Source: Coniella vitis
Lineage: Eukaryota > Ascomycota > Sordariomycetes > Diaporthales > Schizoparmaceae
Assembly: GCA_011317545.1 (NCBI GenBank)
Contig: WUJK01000002.1
Span: 3,162,001 to 3,226,000, forward strand
Direction: 5' to 3'
Length of the DNA: 64,000 nucleotides
The notes under the pieces are model-generated. The model searched no databases, was not told the origin of the DNA, and worked only from the letters and a program-made list of their open reading frames with translations. Position numbers and translations under genes: made by a program. Shown here piece after piece: positions 10,408 to 21,207 of this stretch (position 1 is the stretch's first letter; each line of letters begins with the position of its first letter).

Positions 10408-12487
10408 GATGGTTATCGCAGGGCTGATGAATTTGAAGGCCCGTTGAAAGGTAAGGTCTAGGACGTGCAAAGTGAAGCAGAGGTTTGCAGAGTACCAAGT
10501 AGCCCGGCACTGCTTCTTTACTTGGGCACTTGCGCTTCGCTGGCTTCGTGTTTGCTGGAGAGAGAGAGAGAGTCTCTGATTCTAAAACCCAAGATTGAGG
10601 AGAATCACGACAACTCGTCGCAATGAAAAGGATGCTTTTTGAATGAATACTTTTTTCTTCTTTTTTTTTTTTACCTTTCTGCTCCTTTGTACGTAGTATA
10701 CTACGTCTATCATCACGGTGGCCAGGTCTTTAGTATTTCTTTCACCACACACACCCTTGCGCTTTCGATCGGCACGACTTACATGTTGCATATCGCGCAC
10801 TCCAGGCTAGGCATTTACCATAGCATGCAGAACACATCTGCACATGCCAGTCCGTTTCTATACCTGGGAACATTGCCGTTCCAGTGGAGAAAGACATATC
10901 TGCATGAAACCTCATCTAGGGGGTCTGCTCCGTCGTTCCCCGTTCGAGTGGTGCCATCTCGTTGGCGCTCCTTGAAGCTCGAGACTATCGGTGAGATTGT
11001 CAAGCTGTCGACTATCATGATTTACTGTAGAAAAGAACGAAGGCTACGGGATAGGGCTCCGGTTAGCTGTCTCGGCTCATGGCATGGCACGGCATTTTCC
11101 TACTTGCCACCTTCCAAGATACGGTATGTAGGTCCCGCGATTTACCCTGAATACTACTGTCTTTTGCCGCATTTGATAAAGACTTAAGAATGATCTTTTG
11201 CAAAGCCCCTGGTTGCTATAGTAGTACTGAGTAGATACGAGAACCCTTGAGCACACACACATAGTAGATCGATAGCCATCAGAATCAAAAGATAGCCAAA
11301 GCGTGGGATGACTGCAGGTCGACACCCGCACTACTTACCATGTACAGACAATGGCAGACAGCTATCAAAAGATAAATTTGCCGGTGTGTATACCACACGT
11401 TTTTATGCATACATCTCGGCAATCTGGAGCACCCCCCCCCCCTCAGGTGCGGTTGAGCAATGAGCATTTCCAATTGCTTTCAAGCGAGCCCCTCCCCTCG
11501 GCCGTGAGATATACATGCCTGGGCCACCTCTCTTTTCTACCAAGGTGCTGCTGGGGTCTATCAGTGGCAGTCCCCTGCCCGACCTCTGTGGCGGGAAGAG
11601 AGAATGGTGACAGATCCCCTCTTTTCCGCGTCATGATCCTTGGGTGGGTCGTAATGCTTGTCTTTACATGAGAATGTTGCATTTGATTATATGCAGCACA
11701 GGAGGACTGGATCCCCCATTGTCGATTTCTCTTTGATTTTTATATTTTTTTTATTTCATTTTCTTTTGGTCATATATTCCTCACTTGGGTCTTGATGGAC
11801 AGACAGCGCATCAAGTGCTCTTGTCGCTCAGATGTTGGGAGATTGGAAGATGAGAAAGACGGCAGATTCAGGTCAAGAGGCGAAATGCCCACAGTCAACA
11901 GTGCAAGTCGCTTAGGAAGGCTGGTGAGACGGTCCAACAAGATCGAACTTCTACTAGTATCTTCTTGCAGCGTTCTGTATGTGGGGTGTCAGCATAGAGA
12001 TGGGCCATGGCCCACTAGCAAATGGAGAAGGATTATCATTATGTATATGTTTGTTACTACTATAAGGGTTGGTTGTGCCGGAATACAACCTGATATGATG
12101 AGATGGAATCCTTGCACACACTGGGATACTGTACGTATATCTCTCCTTCTTCCTCTCCTCTCTGCTTCCAGTGACTCTTTCTTCGATTCCGTGAAAGAAC
12201 CTTTGCGTCTCCTGTACCCAATGTATTCTTCTTAGTGGAAAGAATTGGACTGAATATCCCGTGAGGTCCTTCAACTAACCGTAGACTCCATCTTCAAGTG
12301 TAACGCCCACCTGCTCAGTTAATCGACCTGACATGAATCGTGAGAACAGTCTATTATCCTCGTGGAAACCAATCCCCTGACAAGGCTCCAACCGTCAAGC
12401 GTAAGGTCTAGAGCAAAACGAAGCGATATTCTCCAAAGTGTAGGCACTGTAAGCATCTGAAAAGTGTGTATTTGCCCCCTCCCCCCG
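10408..12487. other. Intergenic region
   Basis: 2.1 kb upstream of the allantoate-family transporter. It contains an (AG)n run near 10559, poly-T tracts and a poly-C tract near 11430-11442. I see no frame with protein character and no RNA gene. Confidence 0.5.
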
Positions 12488-12721
12488 TCAAAAGTCTTCT
12501 TCGTCTTGCACGCCGTCTTGCAAGGCTGCCAATCCTGGCGGCTGGCGAGATTCAAGGGCCCATGCGACCAAGGGACAGAGACACAACCCGACCATGACAC
12601 CCGTGATGCCCACAAGTCGCCAGTTTTCTCGCACCGCTTCTGGCACATACTCGTGGACTAGTGATGCAGCGCGGTCAAAGTGCACAGTCGAAGGCGTGGA
12701 TGCCGTGGATGCGGAAGACAT
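12488..12721 (-). CDS. Small single-pass membrane protein, unknown
   Basis: A 77-aa frame starting MSSASTASTPST at the ATG at 12721 (context CAGCAATG). I do not recognise the family. It has a Ser/Thr-rich N-terminus, an amphipathic middle (ASLVHEYVPEAVRENW), one clear hydrophobic segment at about residues 37-55 (LVGITGVMVGLCLCPLVAW), and an acidic tail ending DEEDF. It is more GC-rich than its flanks and uses C/G-ending codons like the confident genes, which is the main reason to call it. The open frame extends 18 codons further upstream, but that part is low quality. A GAA/TTC tract lies just upstream. It could instead be the last exon of a longer gene. Confidence 0.5.
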   Translation of the reverse strand: MSSASTASTPSTVHFDRAASLVHEYVPEAVRENWRLVGITGVMVGLCLCPLVAWALESRQPPGLAALQDGVQDEEDF

Positions 12722-12785
12722 TGCTGAGGTTTGTTCTTCTTTTTCGTGGTTCGCCAAGGCGTGCAAGGAAACCAAGTAGAGGCGT

Positions 12786-12843
12786 GAAGAAGAAGAAGAA
12801 GATCAAGAAGAAGAAGAAGAAGAAGAAGAAGAAAAAGAAGAAG
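12786..12843. repeat. (GAA)n purine tract
   Basis: Imperfect GAA/AAG triplet run of about 58 bp, all-purine on the + strand, just upstream of the small membrane-protein frame. Confidence 0.9.
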
Positions 12844-12857
12844 CGTGTTGAATATCG

Positions 12858-14000
12858 TCAATTTACAAAGAGTGTATATGGCTTAAAGTCATATTGAGGC
12901 GAGGAAAGGATAGGATAGCCGGGGTGAGTATAAAGTAAAGCTGTTGTGTATATACATATGTTGGGCTCACCAAACAGCTGACCTGCGAGGCATAGTGGCG
13001 TGATATCAAACCACAAATCGCTGGCGCGGCCACACGACAGACCACAACTGGGACGAGGAAGCAGACCGCCAGCCAATTTTTCATTGTACGCTATGTCTTT
13101 CCATTGTTGTCTTTTGGACAAGATGATGCTCAGCGATAACTATGTTTAATACTGACGTGTGTCAACATTTGTTTGGGTATTTGCACGCGTAAAATAGGAG
13201 CCTTTTCTTTTTCCGTGGCAGAGAGGTTGATGCTTTGGCCTTCGACAGTCGAAAGAGACGTGAGAAGTAAACAGGATAAACGTTCGCCAGTCATGATAAG
13301 TTCGCCATGCTGCTCTACGACGCAGTCCTGTTTGCCATGTTCGCTGAGCCTGCAAAAGAAGGCTTCCAAGACCCCTACTGGTTACACAAATTGGACTCAA
13401 AGCAGCAAAGCATCAACAGCGCATGGCTCCCGCTCCCGCTGCCGTGTTGACGGCGTCCAGAAAGTCATTGAGCAATGTGTCAACTCTCGGAACACACCTT
13501 TGGCGACCACGTGGTTCTTGGACTTGGCCTCGGGTGTTGCGTCCTGGTGATGGATTCACCGAGAGCATCGTCACGCTGTTGCATAGTATAAACGAACGGA
13601 AAGAGTCAAAGCACGAGGTTTCCGTCTTCTTACGACTAAAAGTTTCGAAGCACAGAGGATGCAGACTACTTGCCAAGAGCAAATGCCAAGTACACCATCA
13701 ACGCTGTTCAGTAATCACACCCTGAATTGCCTTTGCTTGATATGAATTATGAATACCCAACACTTGCCTTCAACACGTTTGTGGCTATAACAGAGCGAAT
13801 TTGGTTGCATGCTCTCAATGTTGGCTCGGTAAATTTGTCGTCAAATGGCAGTAATGAGTAATCATAATCATAAACCAAGCGAGGCAATTCTGAGATTGGT
13901 GCTGAGGCTTTCGCTCCCGAAGCTACCTTGGCTTTTACGATTAATCATCTTGGACTGTCTTGACCGAAGCGTGAAGATGTGTTGCAATGAATACATAAAC
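12858..14000. other. Unresolved stretch with coding-like fragments on both strands
   Basis: No gene model can be supported. On the minus strand, about 13,940-13,795 gives a coherent stretch containing LPRLVYDYDYSLLPFDD, then a stop; 13,369-13,130 gives another containing VVEQHGELIMTGERLSCLLL; 13,084-12,863 begins like a signal peptide (MKNWLAVCFLVPVVV). On the plus strand 13,310-13,438 reads LLYDAVLFAMFAEPAKEGF before a stop. Fragments cannot be joined through valid splice sites without hitting stops. The stretch is less GC-rich than neighbouring genes. A decayed gene, or a multi-exon gene whose introns I could not place, are both possible. Confidence 0.4.
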
Positions 14001-14130
14001 AAATAGATAACGCCAAAACGGTCAGGCATGTTGATCGAGAAGGTCTCGGCAAGAAATCCGACACACTGCGTTCATCCCACACAATCATTCGCCAGGTCCT
14101 GTTCCCATTCCAACCAAAACAACAACCAAC

Positions 14131-15285
14131 ATGCCTCCTCTCCGGACCATTTTCATCATCGGCGGCACAGGCGCCCAGGGCCGCCCCATCGTGCGCAGCC
14201 TCGCCGCGACAGGCACATACTCGCTGCGCATTCTCACGCGCGACCCGTCGCACCCGCGCGCCCAAGAGCTGCTCGCGCTGGCGCCCGGCCGCATCGAGCT
14301 GCAACAGGGGACCTTTGCGTCCGAGGCGCACCTCCGCCGCGGGCTCGCGGGCGCCTGGGGCGCCTTTGTCAACCTGGACGGCTTCGTGGTCGGCGAGAAG
14401 ACGGAGACGTTCTGGACGGTCCGGTGCTACGAGCTTGCCGTTGAGCACGGCCTGCAGGCGTTTGTCTTTGGCAGCCTCGACTACGGGTATCGAAAGGGCG
14501 GGTATCGCGCCGAGTTTCGCGCGGGGCATTACGATGCCAAGGGCAGGATGGGCGAGTGGATGCTGGACCAGCACGCGCGCAACAAGGCTGCTGGTGGGCT
14601 GGCTGGCTATGGCATGAGGGTCTCGCTGTTTACCACGGGCCCGTACCTGGACATGGCTATTTCGGGCGGCGGGCCCATGGTCGCCAAGGTCGAAGCAGAC
14701 GAGCAGACCGGGGAGGCTGTGTTGACCTGGCGCGTGCCGCTCACGGCTGACGGCGCGATCCCGCACGTGGCGCTCGACGACTGCGGGCACTATGTGCAGT
14801 GGCTGTTTGAGCATCCAGACGAAGCAGACGGGCTGGACCTCCAGGTCGCCGTGGAGCACGTCCACTACGCGGACCTGGCCACGGCGTTTGAGAGAGTCAC
14901 GGGCCACAGGGCACGGTTCATCGACGTGGACTGGGAGACGTACTGGGCGCACGGCTCGCTTGCTGCTGGCGCTGCGCGGCCGGCTGGGCTCGAGGCTGAC
15001 CTCAGCGACCCGGCGACGATGACTGTTCGCGAGAACTTCACGGGCTTCTGGTCTCTCTGGCGGTCCTCGGGGCACAATAACGGGGTCATACGCAGGGATT
15101 ATGCGCTACTGGATCGAATCCATCCAGAGAGAATCAAGACGGCCGAGGAGTTTCTGCGGAGACAGGATGATGCGTTGAGGAAGAAGGGCGGTTCGTTGTG
15201 GGACAAGATGGTGAACAACAAGGCCCTGCTCAAGATTCACGAGGATCTCGCGCGGCAAAAGGGAGCAAATGTCACTGTTCACTGA
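14131..15285 (+). CDS. NmrA-like NAD(P)-binding family protein
   Basis: A single exon of 384 aa. The N-terminus holds a Rossmann nucleotide-binding motif (IFIIGGTGAQGRPIVRSL, GxxGxxG form) followed by RILTRDPSHPRA, the pattern of the NmrA/isoflavone-reductase-like atypical short-chain dehydrogenases. Family members include the nitrogen-repression cofactor sensor NmrA and many redox enzymes. The middle contains VFGSLDYGYRKGGY, where the Ser-Tyr-Lys equivalents are not clearly catalytic, and HVALDDCGHYVQWLFEHP, typical of the NmrA C-terminal part. The lysine-rich C-terminus (residues 340-384) extends beyond the common 300-350 aa length. The ATG context is CAACATG. A sensor or a reductase role cannot be decided from sequence. 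Confidence 0.82.
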   Translation: MPPLRTIFIIGGTGAQGRPIVRSLAATGTYSLRILTRDPSHPRAQELLALAPGRIELQQGTFASEAHLRRGLAGAWGAFVNLDGFVVGEKTETFWTVRCYELAVEHGLQAFVFGSLDYGYRKGGYRAEFRAGHYDAKGRMGEWMLDQHARNKAAGGLAGYGMRVSLFTTGPYLDMAISGGGPMVAKVEADEQTGEAVLTWRVPLTADGAIPHVALDDCGHYVQWLFEHPDEADGLDLQVAVEHVHYADLATAFERVTGHRARFIDVDWETYWAHGSLAAGAARPAGLEADLSDPATMTVRENFTGFWSLWRSSGHNNGVIRRDYALLDRIHPERIKTAEEFLRRQDDALRKKGGSLWDKMVNNKALLKIHEDLARQKGANVTVH

Positions 15286-16236
15286 TTTTTGTATATGTGG
15301 TAGCAGCAATAGAAAAGAGGCAGGCGGGCTGCTTGACATGGTGGTTTACTAGAGTTATGCTTATTGGATGGGCACCATTCTTCTCTTTGGAGTGTCTCAG
15401 CTTTCAACTAGACGAGTTTTGCAAGAAACGCTTCTTCAGGCTCAACAAGAACAATGCAGTGAGGGCAGCTCATCATGTTGTTGTGTTTGAAAATGTGCTG
15501 GTGGGTTTTATCATTGCTCCAGCCACCAACATTATGCTCATTATCGCGGCTTACACTCCAGATACTTGTCTTGCATGGCATCTTTTGGACATATTCTTGT
15601 TGCTATATACAATCAAGGACTACTGAAGGATCCTTCCGATCCATGGCGCGCTTGAAGGCATGACACGATCGTGAACACACGTCCAATATCATTTCAACAT
15701 GGAGGCTGTGGCCATACGAGCCGGCCTAACGTCAGGCCGGCTCGCATTCGCAAAGCTCTAACCACAAAGAGCGTGGCTGGGCTGGGCTGGGCTGTCAGAT
15801 CTCTTCACAGGCTGTGCGTCCGCTGGAATGCGGGAATGCGATTGCGAGACGGAATCTGTGTGTATTTGTCAGGCGGAGCGCCGCCGTGGCTCTATTTTCT
15901 CACCACCTTTGCCGGAAATTTGGCACAGTCAGCGAGACGGTGGTTGACTGGTTGGTTGCCTCTCTACCGGCTCTTTGAACTTGTGTGTATATTTATATAT
16001 GTATATATATGTCTATATATCTTGGTATTTCTTGCTTGCTTGACTCTCCCAGTGGCTCATACCATTCCACATCCAACAGCGCATCCTGCAGCCCGTTCTC
16101 GCAACAAGGTCTTCACCGAGTTGTTCCATCACCGTCTGGAGAGAGCAAGAAAGTGATTCGTGAACCAGCAACTCCCTGACACGGCCCATCATCACCATCA
16201 CCCTCTAGCACAGACTCGCCCTCTCATTTCCACACA
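15286..16236. other. Intergenic region
   Basis: 0.95 kb between the NmrA-like gene and the ABM monooxygenase gene, both +. It contains a perfect 11-bp inverted repeat at 15717-15744 and TATATA-rich sequence near 15990-16020. No supportable gene. Confidence 0.55.
15717..15744. repeat. Perfect hairpin, 11-bp stem with 6-nt loop
   Basis: CGAGCCGGCCT and its exact reverse complement AGGCCGGCTCG flank the loop AACGTC. The stem is very GC-rich in a region of moderate GC. It lies about 430 bp downstream of the NmrA-like stop and 490 bp upstream of the next ATG. It could be a dyad binding site or a structured RNA element. Confidence 0.85.
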
Positions 16237-17236
16237 ATGAAGGACTTCCAGCCGCTGGTGCAGCCCACCGCTGCTCCCGTTGGGGCCAAGCAAGACAACT
16301 CGGTGTGTGATCTTGACATGCATGCCCCTTTTCTTGTCCAGCAAGCAAAGAGAAGACGTGAACGGATGCGCTGACACTCTCTCCCGCTCTCCGCAGGCCT
16401 TGATCAAAGACCTCTTCACGCTGCCCACGCTGCTCGCCATTGGCGGCCTGCTCCAGACAGCCATTCTCCTGCTGCTCCCCGCCCGATACGCTCTTGTCCC
16501 GCTGGGCTTCCTCCTGGGACGGCCCGTCATCAGCACCATCCTCCAGCTGCGGGCGCTCTCGTCGAAGCCTTTCCCGCCTGGCATTGTGCCGGGCTACGCA
16601 ACCGCACAGCTGCCGCTGCCACACGCACCCGCCGCATCGCCAGCATCGTCGCCGGCCAACAGCCTCATCCCACAAGCCAGCTTTGGCACGACGGCAGCCT
16701 CGTCGCCCGTCGTCGCCTTCCACCTCGGCTTCCGCAGCAACCACCCGCTCGGCATGCTCGCGCCCGGGGCCAAGGAGATTGGCGACCACTTCAGCGCCAT
16801 GCTCGCGGACCTGCTCGCGCACCGCACCGAGTGGGGCCTCGTGCACGGGTCGAGCTGGCGCGGGACCGCGCGCGCAGCCAACAACTGCACCCTGTTTATC
16901 GCCTACTTCCGCAGCGCCGCGGACCTCAACCGCTTTGCGCACGCGCCGGTGCACCGCGCCGGGTGGAACTGGTACAACAGCTTTGTGCGCGAGACGGGCT
17001 ACCACCACCTGGGCCTCTTCCACGAGACGTTTGTGAGCCGGCGCGGCGAGTGGGAGACGATCTATGTCGACTGCGAGCCGACGCTGCTGGGCGGCGGCAA
17101 TGTGCAGGTCGGCGGCCACGAGGGGCAAGGGGAGCCCGTGTGGGCGAGGCCGCTGGTTTCTGCAAAGCACCCGGCGCTGCGGACGCAGGCGAAGCGGCTG
17201 AGTGGCTTGTTTGGACTCCAGGAGGAGGGCGTCTGA
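16237..17236 (+). CDS. ABM-fold monooxygenase, DUF4188 type
   Basis: Exons 16237-16302 and 16397-17236. The 94-nt intron begins GTGTGT and ends CCGCAG, giving 301 aa. Residues about 24-65 contain two hydrophobic segments (LLAIGGLLQTAILLLL; YALVPLGFLLGRPVI), suggesting a membrane anchor. The C-terminal half carries the dimeric alpha/beta-barrel monooxygenase-like region, with VAFHLGFRSNHPLG, CTLFIAYFRSAADLNRFAH and HHLGLFHETFVSRRGEWETIYVD. This matches fungal DUF4188 proteins, some of which sit in secondary-metabolite clusters (the fumagillin ABM protein is a relative); I see no cluster here. The start ATG has context ACACAATG. The specific reaction is unknown. Confidence 0.78.
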
Positions 17237-18167
17237 TGGGAGCTGGTGGATTCTGTCAGAAAGAAGTGTTGAGTGTATTTTTCTATGGATGAGAATAGTC
17301 TTTTCCTATGCATGCCAAAAGCATCATCTAGGGGGTGACTGTCATATTCAACATGGACGGTTGTCATTTGTGGAGGGAAAGGAAGCAAGAAGGAGTGTTG
17401 TTGGGTAATTCTGATGTATATTAAGTTGCCTCGACTCAAGATGGTATTATATTCTCATGAGTTGAGGATGTGGCCCAGCTGCCACTCTGCCGTCTATACT
17501 TGTTTATTTCCAAGATGGCAGATAGACATATATATATATAAAGAAAGAGAGAGAGAGAGAGAGATATATATATATAAATCCACCAACAACTCTAAAACCA
17601 CCCAAAAGTCCTCAATATCAACACCCTTCACTTCCCACTCACCACAGCCATCGCCACCACATAGACAGCCCACAAGCAATTGTAACCCACCCACAACTGC
17701 CCACAAACTGTTACATGCCCCGCGTCCGACAGTGGAGAGGACTCGCCCCGGCGCGCGCTATGCCCAAGTCAGACAACTCTAATTTTAACCGCCCGACCCT
17801 GAAATTGGCCGCCTCTCTTCTTTTTTTCTTCTTTCTTCTCCTGGCCCTTTCGCGACCTGTGCCCGTCCATATTGACTTGTGACACCACTCGGGCGTCTAC
17901 CACACTCATTTTCCCGGCGCCAACCATCATCTTGGGCCCAGCTACATGGTACAGGCCGTTCTTTGGCTCTTGGGTTGGACTCTCCCAGACACTCGTTTAT
18001 TGCTCCTTGGGCACACGTCGCCTTATATTATCTCGACCACACAGCGTGAGATGTCTGCTGTTGGATCAGTGCGCGTTGCTGCCGCTCTCCATCACTCACA
18101 CTGTTCACGCTTCTAACTCATAATCACACTCACACTCACACTCACATTCACACTCACTCCACACGCC
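17237..18167. other. Intergenic region with compound AT/AG microsatellite
   Basis: 0.93 kb between two + strand genes. It contains a compound (TA)n-(AG)n-(TA)n run at about 17529-17576 and, close to the next ATG, a CACACT-type repeat (18127-18160). No gene seen. Confidence 0.55.
17529..17576. repeat. Compound (TA)n(GA)n(TA)n microsatellite
   Basis: Three adjacent dinucleotide blocks: TATATATATA, then AGAGAG repeats, then TATATATATA, nearly mirror-symmetric around the AG block. Confidence 0.9.
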
Positions 18168-18971
18168 ATGATCTACCAGGGCGTCAGCAGTGGCCTCGCT
18201 GCTGCCCTCTCCTGCTTGCCGTCCGTGGCCACAGCCGGCGCCGTCGCCATCTCAGCAACACCCCATGCGCAGTACTCGTCCTCGGTCGGCGTGCTCGGCT
18301 GCAAAATCAACACGAACCGCGTGGCCTACTGGCCCATGGCCGTCGACTGCACCAACATCTGCGTCAAGCTCACCTACGGCGCCCGCTCCGTGCACCTGCT
18401 GCGCATCGACCAGTCGGGCGGCGCCTACGATGTGAGCTATGACGCGTGGAACTATCTGCAGACGGGCAAGTCCGCGACCGAGGACCCCATTGCCGGCGGC
18501 GGGGTCGCCATGAGCTACGAGAACGCCTCGGCGGCGGACTGCCGCAGCTTGATCAAGACGAGCGGCGGCGGGCTGCCGCTCAGCGCGGCGAACAGCATGG
18601 ATTTCCTGTTTAGCTGTCTTGATGTCGCTGGTGACGACGACGACGACGACAGCACGACGACGACGTGGGTCGGCGAAAACTACGCGCTCTTCAACATCGA
18701 CGATGCGGTTTGCTCGCTGGGCTACGACGAAAAGTGCACGCTCGACTGGCAGGCGGGCGCGAACCAGCCGACGTGCGCGCATACGCTCGGCTTGCAGACG
18801 GCGTTGACGTCGGACCCCGTCTATGATATCGAGTATCCGACGGGCCAAAAGGTGTTGGCCTCGACGGGCGAGGCGGTGAGCAGCGCGGCCACGTCGGTGG
18901 CTGCGAGGGCGCGGTGGCTGTTGAAGATTGTGGTGCCGGCTGCGTTGTTGGCGGTTGGGCTTGGTATATGA
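18168..18971 (+). CDS. Secreted, probably GPI-anchored barwin-like (double-psi beta-barrel) protein
   Basis: A single exon of 267 aa. Residues 1-24 form a signal peptide (hydrophobic core then SVATAGA). The region with CKINTNRVAYWPMAVDC, CVKLTYGARSVHLLRID and YDVSYDAWNYL follows the pattern of double-psi beta-barrel (barwin/RlpA/expansin-like) domains: paired Cys, a V-x-V strand, then a D-(L/V)-S-x-x-A(F/W) motif. An acidic, Thr-rich low-complexity loop (DDDDDD then TTTT) is at about residues 154-165. The C-terminus ends in about 20 hydrophobic residues after a Ser/Ala-rich stretch, as in GPI-anchored proteins. Such proteins usually act in the cell wall or at host/plant surfaces. The fold call is by motif only; enzymatic activity is not implied. 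Confidence 0.7.
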   Translation: MIYQGVSSGLAAALSCLPSVATAGAVAISATPHAQYSSSVGVLGCKINTNRVAYWPMAVDCTNICVKLTYGARSVHLLRIDQSGGAYDVSYDAWNYLQTGKSATEDPIAGGGVAMSYENASAADCRSLIKTSGGGLPLSAANSMDFLFSCLDVAGDDDDDDSTTTTWVGENYALFNIDDAVCSLGYDEKCTLDWQAGANQPTCAHTLGLQTALTSDPVYDIEYPTGQKVLASTGEAVSSAATSVAARARWLLKIVVPAALLAVGLGI

Positions 18972-20267
18972 GGATGGGTTGAGGGGGGTAATATTCTTGT
19001 ATATGTTCATGTAATGACTGACTGACTGACTGACTGACTGACTGACTGACTGACTACGGATATTGTTCATGATCCACGGTGTATATATCATGCTCAGCTG
19101 GATATCTGATACCCTTTTGTTGTTGTTGCATTGCAACTTTCATGCTTTTTGCTTTGCCCAGTCCTCGTTGCTTGCGTCTATACTGATCAGAAACAAGAGC
19201 TGTGCATGAATGCGCTCCATAAAAACCTAACTAAAGTTGTATGAATCCTCGGTGGAAGGATTGCCGTCGAATGGATTCTACTGCCCAATAGCCAAAGCCT
19301 GAAACTTGGGAAATCAGCGCAATGGGATTGGAAGCACGCAAGCACCAACAAGATGGCCCATTTGCCTCCTGTGAACGACGCCATGACCGGACTTGCTGTG
19401 CACACGAGGGCATCCGGATGTCGTCGTGCTACTCGATCTGGCGCCCGGTATTCGGCCCGTCTTCCTTTCTCTGTTGACTGTCCGCACGCTAGACTTGTTT
19501 GTGGGGGCGGCGTAGAGCACCTCACACCGAGAGGCGATGATATATACATCGTATGCAAGAACAGGTCCTGGCGAGGCTCGCTCACTTCATCCTCTTCTGC
19601 CAGTCCATTGTATGGACGGATACCGTGTACACGAAGTCTGTCTACTCGCCCTGGACAGTCACTGTCTAGATAATCTGACCAGCATGGTTCTATCGTCTCG
19701 TCTCGTCTCTCTTTTTATTTTTGTTTCTTGTTATTATATTCACACTACAACTGTTTATATCCGAGTGTCCGTCCAACGCCTCTGGAGGAACAATGAGCTG
19801 ACTGGTCCCTATTGCGCATGGCAAGGGACAGAGCACGCCATCTGCAGCACCTGCAGGAATCCTCCGTTCCGAAGCAGACTGGATGGCCGCCTGTTTCCTG
19901 GTCGCCCAGCCTGCAGCAGCCTGCAGCGTGCCGTGAAGCGATATCTGGTGTTGTATGACAGTGACGCGGCGTGCTCAGGGTCTTTGTTTCCAAGAATGCC
20001 ATGGGTTGACGGGCGTATTTAATACAAGATGGGACTCTTGTGGATTTTTGTCTGTCAGACGCTTGTGTGTGTGTGTTTTGTCTGGTCTGTCCTTCTCGTC
20101 GTCCAAAGTGCGCCCAGAGTAGTGGTGGATGCACATCACACGCAATACCACCACACCCTATTTATCAACCTCCAACCCACCTCCATATCTGCATCTCGTC
20201 GCCCAGATCCAGAGCCCTGGGACTCGCCAAGAGCAAGCCGGCACTCCTCGCTTCGCTCTCGTGCAAG
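18972..20267. other. Intergenic region and promoter of the MFS sugar transporter
   Basis: 1.3 kb with an (ACTG)n microsatellite at 19015-19055, TCTCG repeats near 19692-19712, and pyrimidine-rich leader sequence. No supportable gene. Confidence 0.55.
19015..19055. repeat. (ACTG)n microsatellite
   Basis: About ten tandem ACTG units in the 3' region of the barwin-like gene. Confidence 0.95.
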
Positions 20268-20397
20268 ATGGGCTTCCTCGAGGTGCCTGAGCTCAACACG
20301 CGGCTGGGCACGTACCGCGCATACCACTTGGCCGCCATCATCTTGTAAGTCCATTCTTGCTTCTTCCCTGGTTTGTACATGGCAATGAGGCTCGCTG

Positions 20398-20431
<34 letters not shown>

Positions 20432-21166
20432 CGTAGCGAAAGGGCCAACGCCAGCATTCACTCCTCACCAACCACCTTTCTGACAAGAACAACAACAACG
20501 GCAACAACAACCACCAGCATCTCCTCCTTCCTCGCAGGCTACGACTCTGGCATCGCAGGCGGCATCCTCACCTTCAAGCCCTTCATCGCCGACTTCCACA
20601 CACACGGGGCCTCGCAAGTCAGCTCTCTGACCGTCGGCCTCGAGCAGCTGGGCTCCTTCGTCGCCGCCTTCGCCACATACCCCATCACCAACGCCTGGGG
20701 CCGCAAGCGCACCATCCTCGGCGCCACCGCGCTCTTCTGCCTCGGCGTCGTGCTCCAGGTCTGCCCCACCGGCTCGCTCGGCGGCTGGTACGCCGGCCGC
20801 ATCGTCGCCGGCCTCGGCATGGGCGCGCAGAGCGTCGTCGTGCCCATGTACTCGGCCGAGATGGCGCCCCGCGAGATCCGCGGCCGCTGCGGCTCCTTCT
20901 ACCAGTGGCTGTACACGTGGGGCGTCCTGCTCGCCTACTGGGTCGACTACGCCGTCGCCCAGAGCCCCCGCACCGCCGGCACCTCGGCTGAGTGGCAGCT
21001 CCCCGTCGGCCTGGAGCTCGTCGCGGCCGCCATCATGCTCGCCGGGTGCGTGGGCCTGCCCGAGTCGACGCGCTGGCTGCTCGCCCAGGGCCGCACCGAC
21101 GAGGCCTGGGCCGCGCTCGCCTGGATCCGCGGCCTGCCCAGCAGCGGCGGCGGCACCGCGGCGGCG

Positions 21167-21207
<41 letters not shown>

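Noticed and set aside
13945..15075. 376-aa frame antisense to the NmrA-like gene
   Set aside because: It has the low-quality Arg/Val/His-rich composition of an antisense shadow, while the plus strand has the Rossmann motif.
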